64,000 nucleotides of DNA from Sambucus nigra. Lineage: Eukaryota; Streptophyta; Magnoliopsida; Dipsacales; Adoxaceae. The stretch is from assembly GCA_949130495.1 (NCBI GenBank), contig OX422221.1:28718917-28782916 (forward strand). The letters run 5' to 3'. The position numbers and the translations under genes were made by a program. Positions 44,562-56,529 of this stretch are shown here, piece after piece (position 1 is the first letter of the stretch; every line of letters starts with the position of its first letter). The notes beneath the pieces were generated by a model, which worked only from the letters and a program-made list of their open reading frames with translations, did not search any database and had not been told where the DNA came from.

Positions 44562-44822
44562 GAATCAATAAAAATAATCACACGCAAGAAAAAAAGATGA
44601 AAATAATTAATCTCAGTGTAACATCACATATTATGTGGCTCAGCCATTACAATGCATACATCCACGTGAAGCCTTCTATCTAATAAATCTTATTGATGAA
44701 CAACCTTGATTACACCCTCTCCTCACAGAGTTACTGTTTTAAGAAGACCCACTCAGATATTTCAAAAATCTTATTTACAGAATTGATAAAATGAGCTATA
44801 TATAGGCCTTTACTACATAACA
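44562..44822 (-). repeat. LTR of copia F, long right piece
   Basis: Continues the F LTR after the G insertion. On the minus strand it begins near TGTTATGTAGTAAAGG and has a TATA-like CTATATATAG. The right boundary is set by the TG rule and by a new LTR starting at 44826. Confidence 0.5.
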
Positions 44823-44825
44823 ACT

Positions 44826-44978
44826 TGTTGGAATGTGTTTATTTTATTATTGTATTAGTTATGTAATTACCGATAAGGGCAATATGGGCACCCAATGTAT
44901 TTTTTCCCTGATATAAATACAAGCCTCTAAACTAGTAGGGACCATAATAATTTTTTTTCATTTTAGTTTGTATCAGAG
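44826..44978 (+). repeat. Short LTR N with primer-site-like end
   Basis: About 141 bases starting TGTTGGAATGTG, with TATA-like GATATAAATACAAG near 44920, followed by TTGTATCAGAG at 44968-44978, one base off the initiator-Met primer site. It looks like the 5' LTR of a short-LTR copia or a TRIM element whose body was lost or replaced by hAT H. Confidence 0.45.
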
Positions 44979-45027
44979 TAGAAAAACAAAGAAAAAAAAG
45001 TGTCTGTAACCTTCTTCTCCCTCAAAC

Positions 45028-45647
45028 CAGGGACGAAGGTATGTGGGGCCCAGTGGGGGCTGTAGTCCCCAGTGAATTTTAAAAACTAATTTATTTTATA
45101 ATTATATAAAGTTTTGGGTATAAATTTATAAATTTAGAATTATATAAGGCAGGGATATAATTTTAGAAACCTTTTATAACTTAACCTAACTAAACATTTT
45201 ATCCAACAACAAACATGGTTGTCCCGACTCTCACCACGGCTGCTTATTGTTGTCCCTCCTCCCTCGGCTGCTGCCCCTCCTCGTCCTCCCTCGACTGTCC
45301 ATTCTCCTCCTCTGCTGCTGATGTCCCTCCTCCGCCTCCCTCCCTCATTAAAGGTATGTAAACCATCTCCATCCCCTGTTTTGTTTTTTTTTGATAAATT
45401 TAATTCCAAAGTATAACTCACAGCATATTTGTATTTTGGAAATGTATTGGTATTTTTTTAGGGTAAACTATTTGTATTGGTAATTTTTGTATTGATATTT
45501 TCTTGGGGTAAACCATTTGTATAAATTTGTATTGTATTGGTATTTTTTGGGGTTCAAATGCAGTGGTGGTGGTGTGTTTTGAAATAAAATTGGATTTTAA
45601 ATTAGGGTTTGAATTGATAGTTTAAATTTTAATTCTATGATTGAGTT
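45028..45647 (+). mobile_element. 5' end and leader of hAT element H
   Basis: Begins CAGGGACGAAGG, then GGGGCCCAGTGGGGGC and a matching TAGTCCCCAGTG, resembling the ends of plant hAT elements with TTF/MYM-type zinc-finger transposases. The leader is AT-rich with a CT-rich block at 45235-45350. No right terminus was found in the window. Confidence 0.5.
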
Positions 45648-46213
45648 ATGGAGACGTATTTTAGAAAAAAAGTTGTGACAACAAATTCCTCGCCGCCGCC
45701 GCCACCACCACCCAATGAGATAGATAGCAATGTGGAAGAGGATGAAAGAATATTTGAGGATTTTCACAGTGATCTTGCTTTACAGACTCCAATCTCCCGC
45801 GGTGATCCAAAAGAGGAAAATATACTTAGAAGAGCCAATATACAAAAGGGGTCTTGTCAGCCACGCGGACACACTTTTCCACCCAAATCCTTTTGGAAAA
45901 CAATTGAGGCGTTTTAATGCAACTTGATTCAAAGAGTTTTCTCCATGGCTAGAATATAGAACTACTACTAATGTCGCATATTATTTATGTTGTTATCTTT
46001 TCAAGGTAAACATAGGTGAGCAAGCAGGTGGGGACTCATTCGTAGGGACCGGATTTTTGAATTGGAAGAAAAAAGAAAGATTTCCAATTCATATTAGGGG
46101 TCCCAATAGTTCTTATAACCAAGCCTTGAAAGCGTGTGGAGATTTAATGAACCAACAACAACACATTGAGACGGTTGTTTTTAAGCAATCCGATAAAGCC
46201 CGTAGTGAATATA
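45648..46213 (+). pseudogene. hAT (TTF/MYM-type) transposase, 5' part, element H
   Basis: The frame starts METYFRKKVV, followed by a Pro run, an acidic patch, and RRANIQKGSCQPRGHTFPPKSF, the TTF-type zinc-finger entry block of this family. After frameshifts it continues with GGDSF near 46030 and NWKKKERFPIHIRGPNSSYNQAL, DLMNQQQHIETVVFKQSDKARSEY up to 46213, where element I begins. The family encodes cut-and-paste transposases related to zinc-finger MYM-type protein 1-like proteins. Shifts and stops show it is dead. Confidence 0.8.
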
Positions 46214-47781
46214 TGACGCGACTAAGAATTTGTCTCAAAAGTGCGTTTTACTCTAGGCTCAAGTGCAAGCCTGTCGCTCAAGTAGTAACCCGGTAAGTTG
46301 GGATCGTATCCACAGGGATCGAGATTGCCAAATAGTAATAAGAAAAATTATTAAATCTTGAAATGATTTCTTAAAAGAAACAAAAAGATGATTAATGATT
46401 GGGAAAATTTCTAGTGAAATAAAAATTTACTTAAGAAAAACAAACTGAAAATTGCAAAAAAATTTAGATCTGACAAATGGGAGAAAATAGGGTAGGGTAC
46501 AATCCCTCAATCCTTAAAAAATTACCTTATAGAATACTAGAATTGTAAACTAAAATTATTGACTAGATCCGGTCTTTATAAATTCTAAGCATTACATATA
46601 TGAGGGATCTAGCCCGCATCATATGAAATCAAAGATAGATATAAAGCGGTGAATGATAAATTATACTCGCAAAGCATTCTTAAACATCTCAAGTACCTAG
46701 GGCAAGGGAGATTAAAAGATTGACAATGTTTGTATGAGTTTCTTTCACAATTCAATCAATATTTTAATTTAACCTCTATTTTCTACATAAATAATTCGCC
46801 TTGGATTGAGTTCATGTACCCCAGCCCTTGGGAATTTAGCTACTCATGATTTGGTTCAAGAATAAATTCACATATAAAATTATGGATCTACAAGACATTA
46901 TAAATAATTTGCAAATAATAAAACTAGAGAATGGAAAGATTTTACTTGAATTCAGCAACAAAAACGGAATTGGAATTCAGAATTTCTTACAAACTAGGGT
47001 TCGTGAAAACTCTTCAAGGAATAGAAAATTTTCTCTCAAAATCTAAACCTAAAATTCGACCTCTAATTCTCTCTAGAACTCTCAACCTAGCAACCCCCTT
47101 CCAAATGATGTAGGGCATGGGCTTTTATAGCACAAAGCATCGAAATTGACAGCTCAATTTGCTTGTGACACAAGTTTCACCATCTAGCACGCCAAAAATT
47201 TGCATAATTAATGCCAGGATTTCACATGACCGGACCGGTCCGGATTACCCTCGGATCGGTCCGATATCCACCTGATCGGTTCTTTTATTTCTACCGGATT
47301 GGTTCGGTCCTAGTCGGATCGGTTCTTTTTCCATTTTCATCGGTTTGCTATCCATCCGAGGTATACTGGACTTGGTCAATTCGGATCGGTCCGATTTCCA
47401 TCGGATCGGTCCGATTTTCTTCTACTTCGACTTTTTCCTTGCAACTTTGGCTAGCCATATCTTCTGATCTAGAATTCCGATTTGGGCGTCGTTTCTTCAT
47501 ATGCTCTTGTGAACTCATGCTCTTCAACTTCACTTTTTGTGTCGCCTTCGAGTTTTGAGTGGAACTTTACTCTTTTGCCCTTTGACTTTTCTTCTGATTT
47601 TCTTCTTTTCTTTTCTTGCATTCCATTCCTGAAAACTTCATCACAATTACACAAAAACGAGGGAATATTGTTAAAAACAGACAATAGAGTGATATGGACT
47701 AAAAATGATTCAATTACCTTGTTCGAGATATTAAAATCACCAAATTAAGGGGCTAAATTCAGAAGAATTTATGCTTGGTCA
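46214..47781 (-). repeat. 3' LTR of element I (1568 bp)
   Basis: TGACGCGACTAAGAATTTG to ATGCTTGGTCA on the plus strand; partner 49370-50917. Confidence 0.92.
47229..47420. repeat. CGGATCGGTCCGA repeats in the LTR of I
   Basis: A GC-rich island with about eight imperfect copies of a near-palindromic CGGATCGGTCCGA in an otherwise AT-rich LTR. The other LTR has the same cluster at 50386-50555. Confidence 0.88.
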
Positions 47782-49369
47782 AATCCCCCTAACTTAGGAC
47801 TTTGCATGTCCCCGGCAATGTAACTGAATCTAACCAAAATTCTACTCTTGAAAATTACTTTATTAAAATAAAATTCCACTTTCGCAGGCATGCGATTGCA
47901 TTTAGCTTATGCAACAAGCCTTTAAACCTCTAGGTTACCCTAGTAGGATGAGTTTTGTCTCCTGAGGGTTTGCAGTGAATACACCCACAAAATTCTTTAT
48001 TGACTCAAATAAATATCAAAATACTTAAAAATTGTACAATTTAAACTTTTCGAAAAATAATCACCATAAATTCATATTCAAATGTCTCAAACCATAGTGT
48101 GTGTGTGCAAAGCCAAAAATTAAACCTCAAATTTCCACCGATTGAGCATTACATTACTTTCCGAAAATTCGTTTTGATTCAAATTCTTACGGATTGCACT
48201 CACAAACGAATCACTCGGATTGTGGCTATTTTCTCTCGGTATGCATGATATAAAGAGTAAATATAATGAACACAAATTCATGCATACAAAATTGAAAATA
48301 AGGAAATATATGGTGAAAGATCTCATCATCGGAATACAGTTATTAGGAAATGGGAACATCACCTCTATTTCACACCATTTAATCTCTCATTTTATCTTTT
48401 CATATCTTAGCTCTCCACGCGGTAATCAATTTTTCCATTCGGACTCGGTTAGGACTTTTCGGGTTAAAAGGTGTAAAGGGTAAAAATGGGAATGGATGGG
48501 CTATTCGGAATTGGAAAATGTCCTTATGATGTCCATTAGTACTTTTTCGGGCATTTGTTGTTTTGTTTTTTGTTTTTTTTTTCACTATTTTTTTTTTCTT
48601 TTTTCTTCCTATTTTTGATGAGCATATTTATTTTTTTCTTCCTTGCCCCTTTTTATTGCACTGTTCGGACTTAATGAATATTCCATTTTCGCAATTCCGG
48701 GATAATTGGGTTTTTCGGGTTATCAAACGAAAGGGAAATATTTTATTAGGCTCAAATTGGGTTGCAAAGGGATAATTTTTTCACAATGTTTTAATGGCTA
48801 ATATTTTTGGGTAACAAACGAGGGTCTACTACATTGTCCAAATTGCTAATGACATTACCATATGCATCTCGAGATTAATTAAGTTTAGAGATATATTTAG
48901 CACAAATTTCGAGATAACATTTCACACATTTCCCATAACCGATCAAAACAAAGGATTGAGATCATCAACGACTTATAAAACGCTGAAAAGAACTTTGAGT
49001 TAATCATAAGCTCGGATTGATTTAAAAACTCATAAAAAAATGAAAGGCTCAACATCTCACCAGGTTTGATCAATCTCCACACTTATTCGTTAAGTCGTCA
49101 ATTTTCTATCAATTTCCATCTTCGGTCAATTTTGGCTTAGTGTAATTGAGATTTAACAATTTGAGACTTCAAACAGAATAAAGGTGATATTTTTGAAAAT
49201 TTTAAATTCCAATTTTTATTTATTTTGAAGAAAAATATTTATGGTTCTTTCAACTTTTTTTTTATTTTTTTTTCTTTTTTGAAATTTTTAAAAAAAAAAC
49301 ACACTTGGAAAGAACATGTGATCGAATCAATCAATCTAAACAATAAACGGGAAGAATATCCCACAAACT
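47782..49369 (-). other. Internal region of element I, no recognised gene
   Basis: AT-rich, with long T and A runs (48560-48610, 49250-49300). Short open frames below 90 codons show no retroelement domain. The purine tract lies at about 47782-47795. Confidence 0.6.
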
Positions 49370-50917
49370 TGACGCGACTAAGAATTTGTCTCAAAAGTGC
49401 GTTTTACTCTAGGCTCAAGTGCATGCCTGTCGCTCAAGTAGTAACCCGGTAAGTCGGGATCGTATCCATAGGGATCGAGATTGCCAAATAGTAATAAGAA
49501 AAAATATTAAATCTTGAAATGATTTCTTAAATGAAACAAAAAGATGATTAATGATTGGGAAAATTTCTAGTGAAATAAAAATTTACTTAAGAAAAAAAAA
49601 CTGAAAATTGCAAAAAAATTTAGATCTGACAAATGGGAGAAAATAGGGTAGGGTACAATCCCTCAATCCTTAACAAATTACCGTATATAATACTAGAATT
49701 GTAAACTAAAATTATTGACTAGATCCGGTCTTTATAAATTCTAAGCATTACATATATGAGGGATCTAGCCCGCATCATAAGAAATCAAAGATAGATATAA
49801 AGCGGTGAATGATAAATTATACTCGCAAAGCGTTCTTAAACATCTCAAGTACCTAGGGCAAGAGAGATTAAAAGATTGACAATGTTTGTATGAGTTTATT
49901 TCACGATTCAATCAATACTTTAATTTAACCTCTATTTTCAGCATAAATAATTTGCCTTGGATTGAGTTCATGTACCCCAGCCCTTGGGAATTTAGCTACT
50001 CATGATTTGGTTTAAGAATAAATTCACATATAAAATTATGGATCTACAAGACATTGTAAATAATTTGCAAATAATAAAAGTAGAGAATGGAAAGATTTTA
50101 CTTGAATTCAGCAACAAAAACGGAATTGGAATTCAGAATTTCTTACAAACTAGGGTTCATGAAAACTCTTGAAGGAATAGAAAATTTTCTCTCAAAATAT
50201 AAACCTAAAATTCAACCTCTAATTCTCTCTAGAACTCTCAACCTAGCAACCCCCTTCCAGATGATGTAGGGCATGGGCTTTTATAGCACGAAGCATCGAA
50301 ATTGACAGCTCAATTTGCTTGTGAAACAAGTTTCACCATCTAGCACGCCAAAAATCTGCATAATTAATGCCAGGATTTCACATGACCGGACCGGTCCGGA
50401 TTACCCTCGGATCGGTCCGATATCCATCGGATCGGTTCTTTTATTTCTACCGGATCGGTCCGGTACTAGTCGGATCGGTTCTTTTTCCATTTTCATCGGT
50501 TTGCTATACATCCGAGGTATACTGGACTTGGTCAATTCGGATCGGTCCGATTTTCTTCTACTTTGACTTTTTCCTTGCAACTTTGACTAGCCATATCTTA
50601 TGATCTAGAACTCCGATTTGGGCGTCGTTTCTTCCTATGCTCTTGTGAACTCATGCTCTTCAACTTCACTTTTGGTGTCGCCTTCGATTTTGGAGTGGAA
50701 CTTTACTCTTTTGCCCTTTGACTTTTCTTCTGATTTTCTTCTTTTCCTTTCTTGCATTCCATTCCTGAAAACTTCATCACAATTACACAAAAATTAGGGA
50801 ATATTGTTAAAAACAGACAATAGAGTGATATGGACTAAAAATGATTCAATTACCTTGTTCGAGATATTAAAATAACCAAATTAAGGGGCTAAATTCAGAA
50901 GAATTTACGCTTGGTCA
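49370..50917 (-). repeat. 5' LTR of element I (1548 bp)
   Basis: Same ends as 46214-47781. It carries the CGGATCGGTCCGA cluster in a shorter form. Confidence 0.92.
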
Positions 50918-51985
50918 ATATAGAACATGGCTAAGTGCATCAATCAACTCAATTCGATTTCTTTTAAGTCAAGGGCCTGCATTTCGGGGTAGCGACGAAT
51001 TGGAATCATAAAAAAAGAGGTAATTTTCTTGAACTTATGAAATTTTCTTGTGAGCTCAATGTCGATATTAGAGCCGTTGCAATGAAGAATGCTCCTTCAA
51101 ATCATAAATTGACATGACCGGATATTCAAAAAGACATTGTTAATTCAATTGAAAGAGAGATTATTGACTACATTATTAAAGATGTAAGAGATTCATTTTT
51201 TGCAATTTCAATTGACGAGTATCGTGATGTATCTGTAAATGAGAAAATGGCCGTTATTTTGCGTTATGTGAATAAAAGTGGACAAATCATGGAACGCTTG
51301 ATTGGTGTAGAACATGTTGGGGATACAACAGTTTTGTCACTAAAGTTATCAATAGATAGTTTATTTGCTAGATTGGGATTGAGTATTTCTAGGCTACGTG
51401 GGCAAGGTTATGATGGGGCGTCAAATATGCGTGGAGAATTCAATGGTCTGAAAACGCTTATTTTGAGGGAGAATGAATGTGTTTTTTATTTTCATTATTT
51501 TGCTCACCAATTACAATTGCCTCTTATTGCAGTGTCAAAGAAAGACGATGATATTATTACTCTTTTTACGTTGGTTTCTAGTGTTGTCAATCTACTTGGA
51601 GCCTCATGTCAATGTCGTGATATTCTTCGTGAGCAACAAGTTGAAAAGATTAGTGGTGCACTTTTTAAAGGTGAGATTCAAAGTGGGAAAGGACTAAATC
51701 AAAGTACCTCTCTACAACATCCCGGTGACACTCGTTGGGGATCACACTAAGGTACCTTAGTTAGCTTAATTACCATGTTTTTTGCCTTAATTGGTGTTCT
51801 TGATATCGTAGAAGAGGATGTTATCAAACATCCTCTTCTACAACTTCAAGAGATAAATGGTCGTATCAATGAGACAAATTCTGAATTACTTATTTGTGTG
51901 GCATCTCTTTGTCCCGACGATGAATTTGTTGCTTTTGACAAAAAAAGTTACTTCATCTTGCCCCGTTCTATCCACATTCCTACTC
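50918..51985 (+). pseudogene. hAT (TTF/MYM-type) transposase, central part, element H
   Basis: It continues the frame broken at 46213: RTWLSASINSIRFLLSQG, KRGNFLELMKF, SNHKLT, DIQKDIVNSIEREI. The catalytic-domain blocks follow: FAISIDEYRDVSVNEKMAVILRYV, GVEHVGDTTVLSLK, ISRLRGQGYDGASNMRGEFNGLK, YFHYFAHQLQLPLIAVSKK, and QHPGDTRWGSH, then a stop at 51748. The frame goes on with LLQLQEINGR and CPDDEFVAFDKK to about 51960, where a shift and divergence end the similarity. The C-terminal dimerisation region expected for hAT transposases is missing. Stops at 51110 and 51748 and the insertion of I make it inactive. Confidence 0.87.
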
Positions 51986-53792
51986 AAATTAGCCTCCCAA
52001 CCACCCCCACCCCCACTAGATACCACCCGTAATAGTTCAAATCATTGGAGACAAACCCTAGGGTTGTGAAGCCTCCTTGTGGTCTTTTATATGGTAGCCC
52101 CCCCTCCCCCTAGGGTTTGGGTTTAAGGTTTAAGTTACCTAGGTTTTGATTTTTTAAGCGGGCTTCTTCATTTTTTTGGGTTTATTTCTCTTTACTAAAT
52201 AGATTCTTATTATCTACCTATGATGTAGTAGATTATTGGTACGATATTTCATCATTTGGAGAAACAACCTTTTCTAGGTATTTTGTTGTATTTAGAATAA
52301 AGATTGAATTAATCAAAGTGGGGTACGAAAAGCAAAGATGACTGAACTAATCAAGGGATGGGTATTGTAAGGAGGGATGTATGCTTACTTATATATTACC
52401 AGTGTATGGTGCAAGTATAGTTCACAAGTGTCCGCGTAGTGGTGACAACTTTAACCCCCAAGACAAATACCCCCAAAGGCTCCCAAGCATAGTTCAAAGT
52501 ATCAATCGAAACTGCTATAACTTAGCTAAGTTGACTAGGTATCATAGGGCACCAAGCCGAGTCCATCCATGAGTTGTGAGATAGTACTAAATTGGTCTAA
52601 TTCATCCTAGATATCGGTGACTCAATCAAATAGGACTAAATATTGAAGGCTCGACTAAAATTGAGTATTCGACCTAAATATCGGCTTCCACTTATAACTC
52701 GTTTGGTTATTTTCTATGTAATTTTCCTCGCTTAGTTATAGACATTTTAACTATGAGAAATATATATGTATATAATTTGAAAATTCTTTACATATATTTT
52801 TAATTAAAATATTTGGAGATTGTGTGCTTATGATTTTTGGAATGATTCAATTGACAAGTTCACCATGGGCAAGTATATCAGTTTAACAATGCTATGCATA
52901 TTAAATGATAGTTTTGTCATTTTCTAATTAATCCAAATTATTAATATTTTTTTCTGTGCTTTAAATAAAAAATACTGGCCTCTCTAAATAACATAACTTT
53001 TCATGCTTCCTGAAAAAGATACTGACACCTAGTTAAAATTTTCCAGGCCATTGAATTTCTAGGTTAAACCATAGGAGTCATGGGCTTCTTTCCTTATCCA
53101 TGATAACAATTTAGTTGTCTAGTTATTTGCATAGAAAAAGACACTTAACACTCGTGGTCCTATCCTTGAGGTCACGAGTCTTCTGATAGGTGTATTGATA
53201 TCACTATCATGTCGCATTTTGTGATAGAATAATTTTTTTGCCATGTTCCCATGGTGGTGTATACCATACTACGAAACACCTTTTACTGATCTGAAGATGT
53301 TTTTGTTTTCATTATCTCTTCAAAGAACATTTCATTTATAATGTGATCAAGTGCTATGGATTTTCAAAATTTATATTTTCTATTGGACATAGCTAGACAT
53401 GACACGAGGCTCCTACAATATGCTTGTACTGAAAAGGAATCTTTTCTTATGGATGATCTTTAATAGTATTTAGTCTGTCTTCATTAACAAGGTATTTAAT
53501 TTCTAAATGATCAACAAGTATGTTGCCTTCATGAAAAGTGATTAACAACGTGATAGGAGAGGCGTTGTGATAGAGGCTTCTATCTTAGTAATTAGATTCC
53601 GTATACAGTTTGTCATGTACCACTTAAGTATTGTTTAATTTAGTTTATTGAAATAGAGGAAGATATTTCCAGCCCTTTAAAATAGTTAAATATACCAACA
53701 CTCTAATTTGGTGCTATAACAATATGCGATAACAAAGAATGACAAAGGCTGCAGTGCAGGTGTGGAACATGTTAGGGGAGATATTTTTGAAA
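51986..53792. other. Unassigned AT-rich stretch
   Basis: No element end, long open frame or RNA gene was recognised on either strand over 1.8 kb. There is a C-rich patch at 51990-52035 and 52095-52115. Just left of element J, 53735-53792 has a plus-strand frame reading AAVQVWNMLGEIFLKV, which is too short to judge. Confidence 0.4.
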
Positions 53793-53797
53793 GTGTT

Positions 53798-56481
53798 TGT
53801 GACAACCCGCTATCCGAAATAAAGGGTGGCCAGCCCTATACCCCGATTAAATAGGAAATCATGGATAATATCATCCTCAGCATCACGACAATATACAAAG
53901 TATAAGGAATAACCACTCTATATTCCAGAAAATAGGTTACCAAAAACTTTGGTTTGAAATAAAAAGGAAAACATTTTCAACAACCCATCATAGAAATAGA
54001 GGGTGGAAACCCCCACAAGCGCATATAAGAATTCCCGAAAGATACAAAGGACCGAATAAAGCTTCGGTCAATACCATCCATACAACATACATATAGCATC
54101 AAGTGTTACATAATAAATTCATTATACATTTACAATAGTTTGGGCAAGAAGCCCGAATGAACCGAACATAACTAGAAACATAAACAGAGGCGTCTACACA
54201 AAATCCCGTGAAACCCGCACAATGTCACGGCTCCTCAAAACATCCGGAAGGGAAAAGTCATTACTGGCGACCGTGCGGCGGAACACCTGAGCGGATCATA
54301 TACATATAGAGATACCACAAGAAAAGAAAACCGGTCAGGGCCGGGTATATGTGATCAATAGATAAATGACAAGTATGATAATGATGCACAATTAAGCATG
54401 GATGATAGTCTAGCATGTTAACAGCATATAAGGAACTGAAACTGGTGAAGGACTACATAGAGTGAGATTTATAATAAAACAGAATTAAAAGTGCTTATGA
54501 GCCTTTATCATCTTTAATCATATTTCAATTCAAATATTCATTTTCCATTCCTTATCAGGAATATAATTGACATCATGTGCTCTATATGGCACTAATCTCA
54601 ATAACATGCTCTTTGCGGCATAATTTTGCTCTTTATGGCATTAATGTTCCATCGAGTCCAACTCGATAATTAGAATAGTCATAAATATAAATATAACGCT
54701 TCTAAGACCGCCCAACCGGGTTTCCCCATTGTGCGCGTCCCTAAATAACCATCATCTTCCAAGGCCTAACATAAGACAACCTGGGATCCTATCGAAAGCG
54801 TCGGGAAGCGGCCATGAGCCTGCGTGGTAGCCAAGACCACACCCGGAATCTCCCTACCCCCGCAGAAAAAATATATAACCATAAGCGCTCCCATGGCCTA
54901 GGACTATATCCACCCTGCATTCATTAGCCAGGGGGCTTCACCTATCGTGCGGACTTCCCTTAAGATGGTATTTAGAGAGGTGTGTAACATCCATTTTATT
55001 AATTCCCATTACATGATTAGTAAATTATCATTTACCTTATCAATTTCCCATTTTAATAAAAGGTATAAGTTAATTCGGGACTAAGTATAAGGGGAAAGGA
55101 GTTTAGACTCCAAAGTTATCCCCAAGGCCTCTTTTAGGCTTTAATATGAACCATCAAGTCACATCTAACTCGAGTTGAATTCTACAGTCTCCAATTGACC
55201 TCAATAGATTCTAGACCGATAAAACTACAAGACAAAAGTGATGCCTAAACATCACCTTAAATTCCCCCTTGAATGAATCCTAGATGAACCCTTTCGAGTC
55301 TAGGATGTCGTCCCAACTCAACTAGAACTCTAAACCCTATGTTTACTTCATTTAAGAAGGTCCCTAATCAATAATCCTAAAGAAAAGGGGTTAAAAATGA
55401 AAAAAGAAAAATTTGGAAAATGCAGGGCTACCGAATCGATTCGCCCCCTTGGCCGAATCGATTCGGCCAGAAAGTTTGAGATTCTGCATAATAGCCGAAT
55501 CGATTCGCTCAGAGGGCCGAATCGATTCGGACTGGAAATCTGGGTTTCTGCATAACTGCCGAATCGATTCGGATAAATTCCGAATCGATTCGGTCAACAA
55601 GACCTGGGCACTGGAACTAACCGAATCGATTCGCCCAGGGGGCCGAATCGATTCGGGCCTGCGATTTTGCCAAGAAATGGCTATGGAGTCTTGGACTCCA
55701 TTTTCTACCCAAACTCCAATTTCTTCCAACCAAACTTATATACCAACACTAAAATAACATCAATGACACTATTGGTCAACTAAAACCCCATGAATCCTCA
55801 TTGAGTGAATCAAAACCCAAAATATACATAAGAAAACCCTAAGTTTTCTAAACTAAAATTAATACACCATTATCATAACAAATCATCTATCTCAAGACAC
55901 AAATTTTCAAGTAAAAACTTGCCTTGATTCAGCAAATATGCAGATTCCTTGGTGTAGCAAGCTCTCTCTCAATCTCCAAAGCTTTCTCTCTACTCTTTTC
56001 TTACTCTCTCTTAGGTTTAGGAAGGGATTTTGGGGAAATTAGAAGACTAAAAAGGCTTAAGTCGTGACTTAAGGTAAATGCCCCACTAAATTAACCAAAA
56101 GTGCGATAAAATAATACGCAATAGCATAATTAAAGCACAACCAGTCAAAAATGCCCAAAACTACAAAATACAATATGGTACATTATTTGACTATTTCGCA
56201 CATTCCGGAATCAACTGCAACCTCCAAATTATCATTTGGACATTTTAAAATTCAATTTAGGTTCCGGTCTCATAATCAAGTCAAATATCATTTTATATTC
56301 AGATGATATTAATAAGCATGACATAGCAATATTTCCCATAATTATGATATGTATGCAACCTCATAATAAATATCAACTTTCTACATTGAATTTACATTCA
56401 AATCATAACCCAACACTTGGTTCCAATTACTATACTAAGTAATTACTATAAAATACGGTCTCATAAGCGAGGGTTATTACA
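53798..56481 (-). repeat. 3' LTR of element J (2684 bp)
   Basis: TGTGACAACCCGC to GGTTATTACA on the plus strand. No supported gene inside. Confidence 0.97.
55431..55657. repeat. Eight palindromes CGAATCGATTCG in LTR of J
   Basis: Eight exact copies of the 12-base perfect palindrome CGAATCGATTCG arranged as four pairs. The other LTR repeats this at 62939-63165. Confidence 0.95.
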
Positions 56482-56529
56482 TACTCCCCCCCTTATGAGG
56501 GAATTTTGCCCCCAAAATTCAGGCGTACC
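56482..56529 (-). promoter_or_regulatory. Polypurine tract and 3' untranslated end of J
   Basis: Minus-strand TTCCCTCATAAGGGGGGAGTA ends at the LTR boundary and separates the pol stop (56530) from the 3' LTR. Confidence 0.85.

Larger units (their letters stand above)
46214..50917 (-). mobile_element. Non-autonomous LTR retrotransposon I
   Basis: A 4704-bp element with LTRs 46214-47781 (1568 bp) and 49370-50917 (1548 bp) and an exact target duplication ATATA (46209-46213 and 50918-50922). The internal part is only about 1.6 kb. The purine tract next to the left LTR (minus-strand TTAGGGGGATT) shows the coding orientation is minus. No gag, protease, RT or integrase block was recognised in either LTR or the interior, so it resembles the large-derivative (LARD) class. 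It splits the transposase of hAT H, whose frame resumes exactly at 50918. Confidence 0.9.

Noticed and set aside
55391..55729. A 112-residue open frame repeated identically at 62899-63237
   Set aside because: It is the translation of the palindrome cluster in both LTRs of J (repeated ESIRPxxRIDS). Its repetition follows from LTR duplication, not from a conserved gene.
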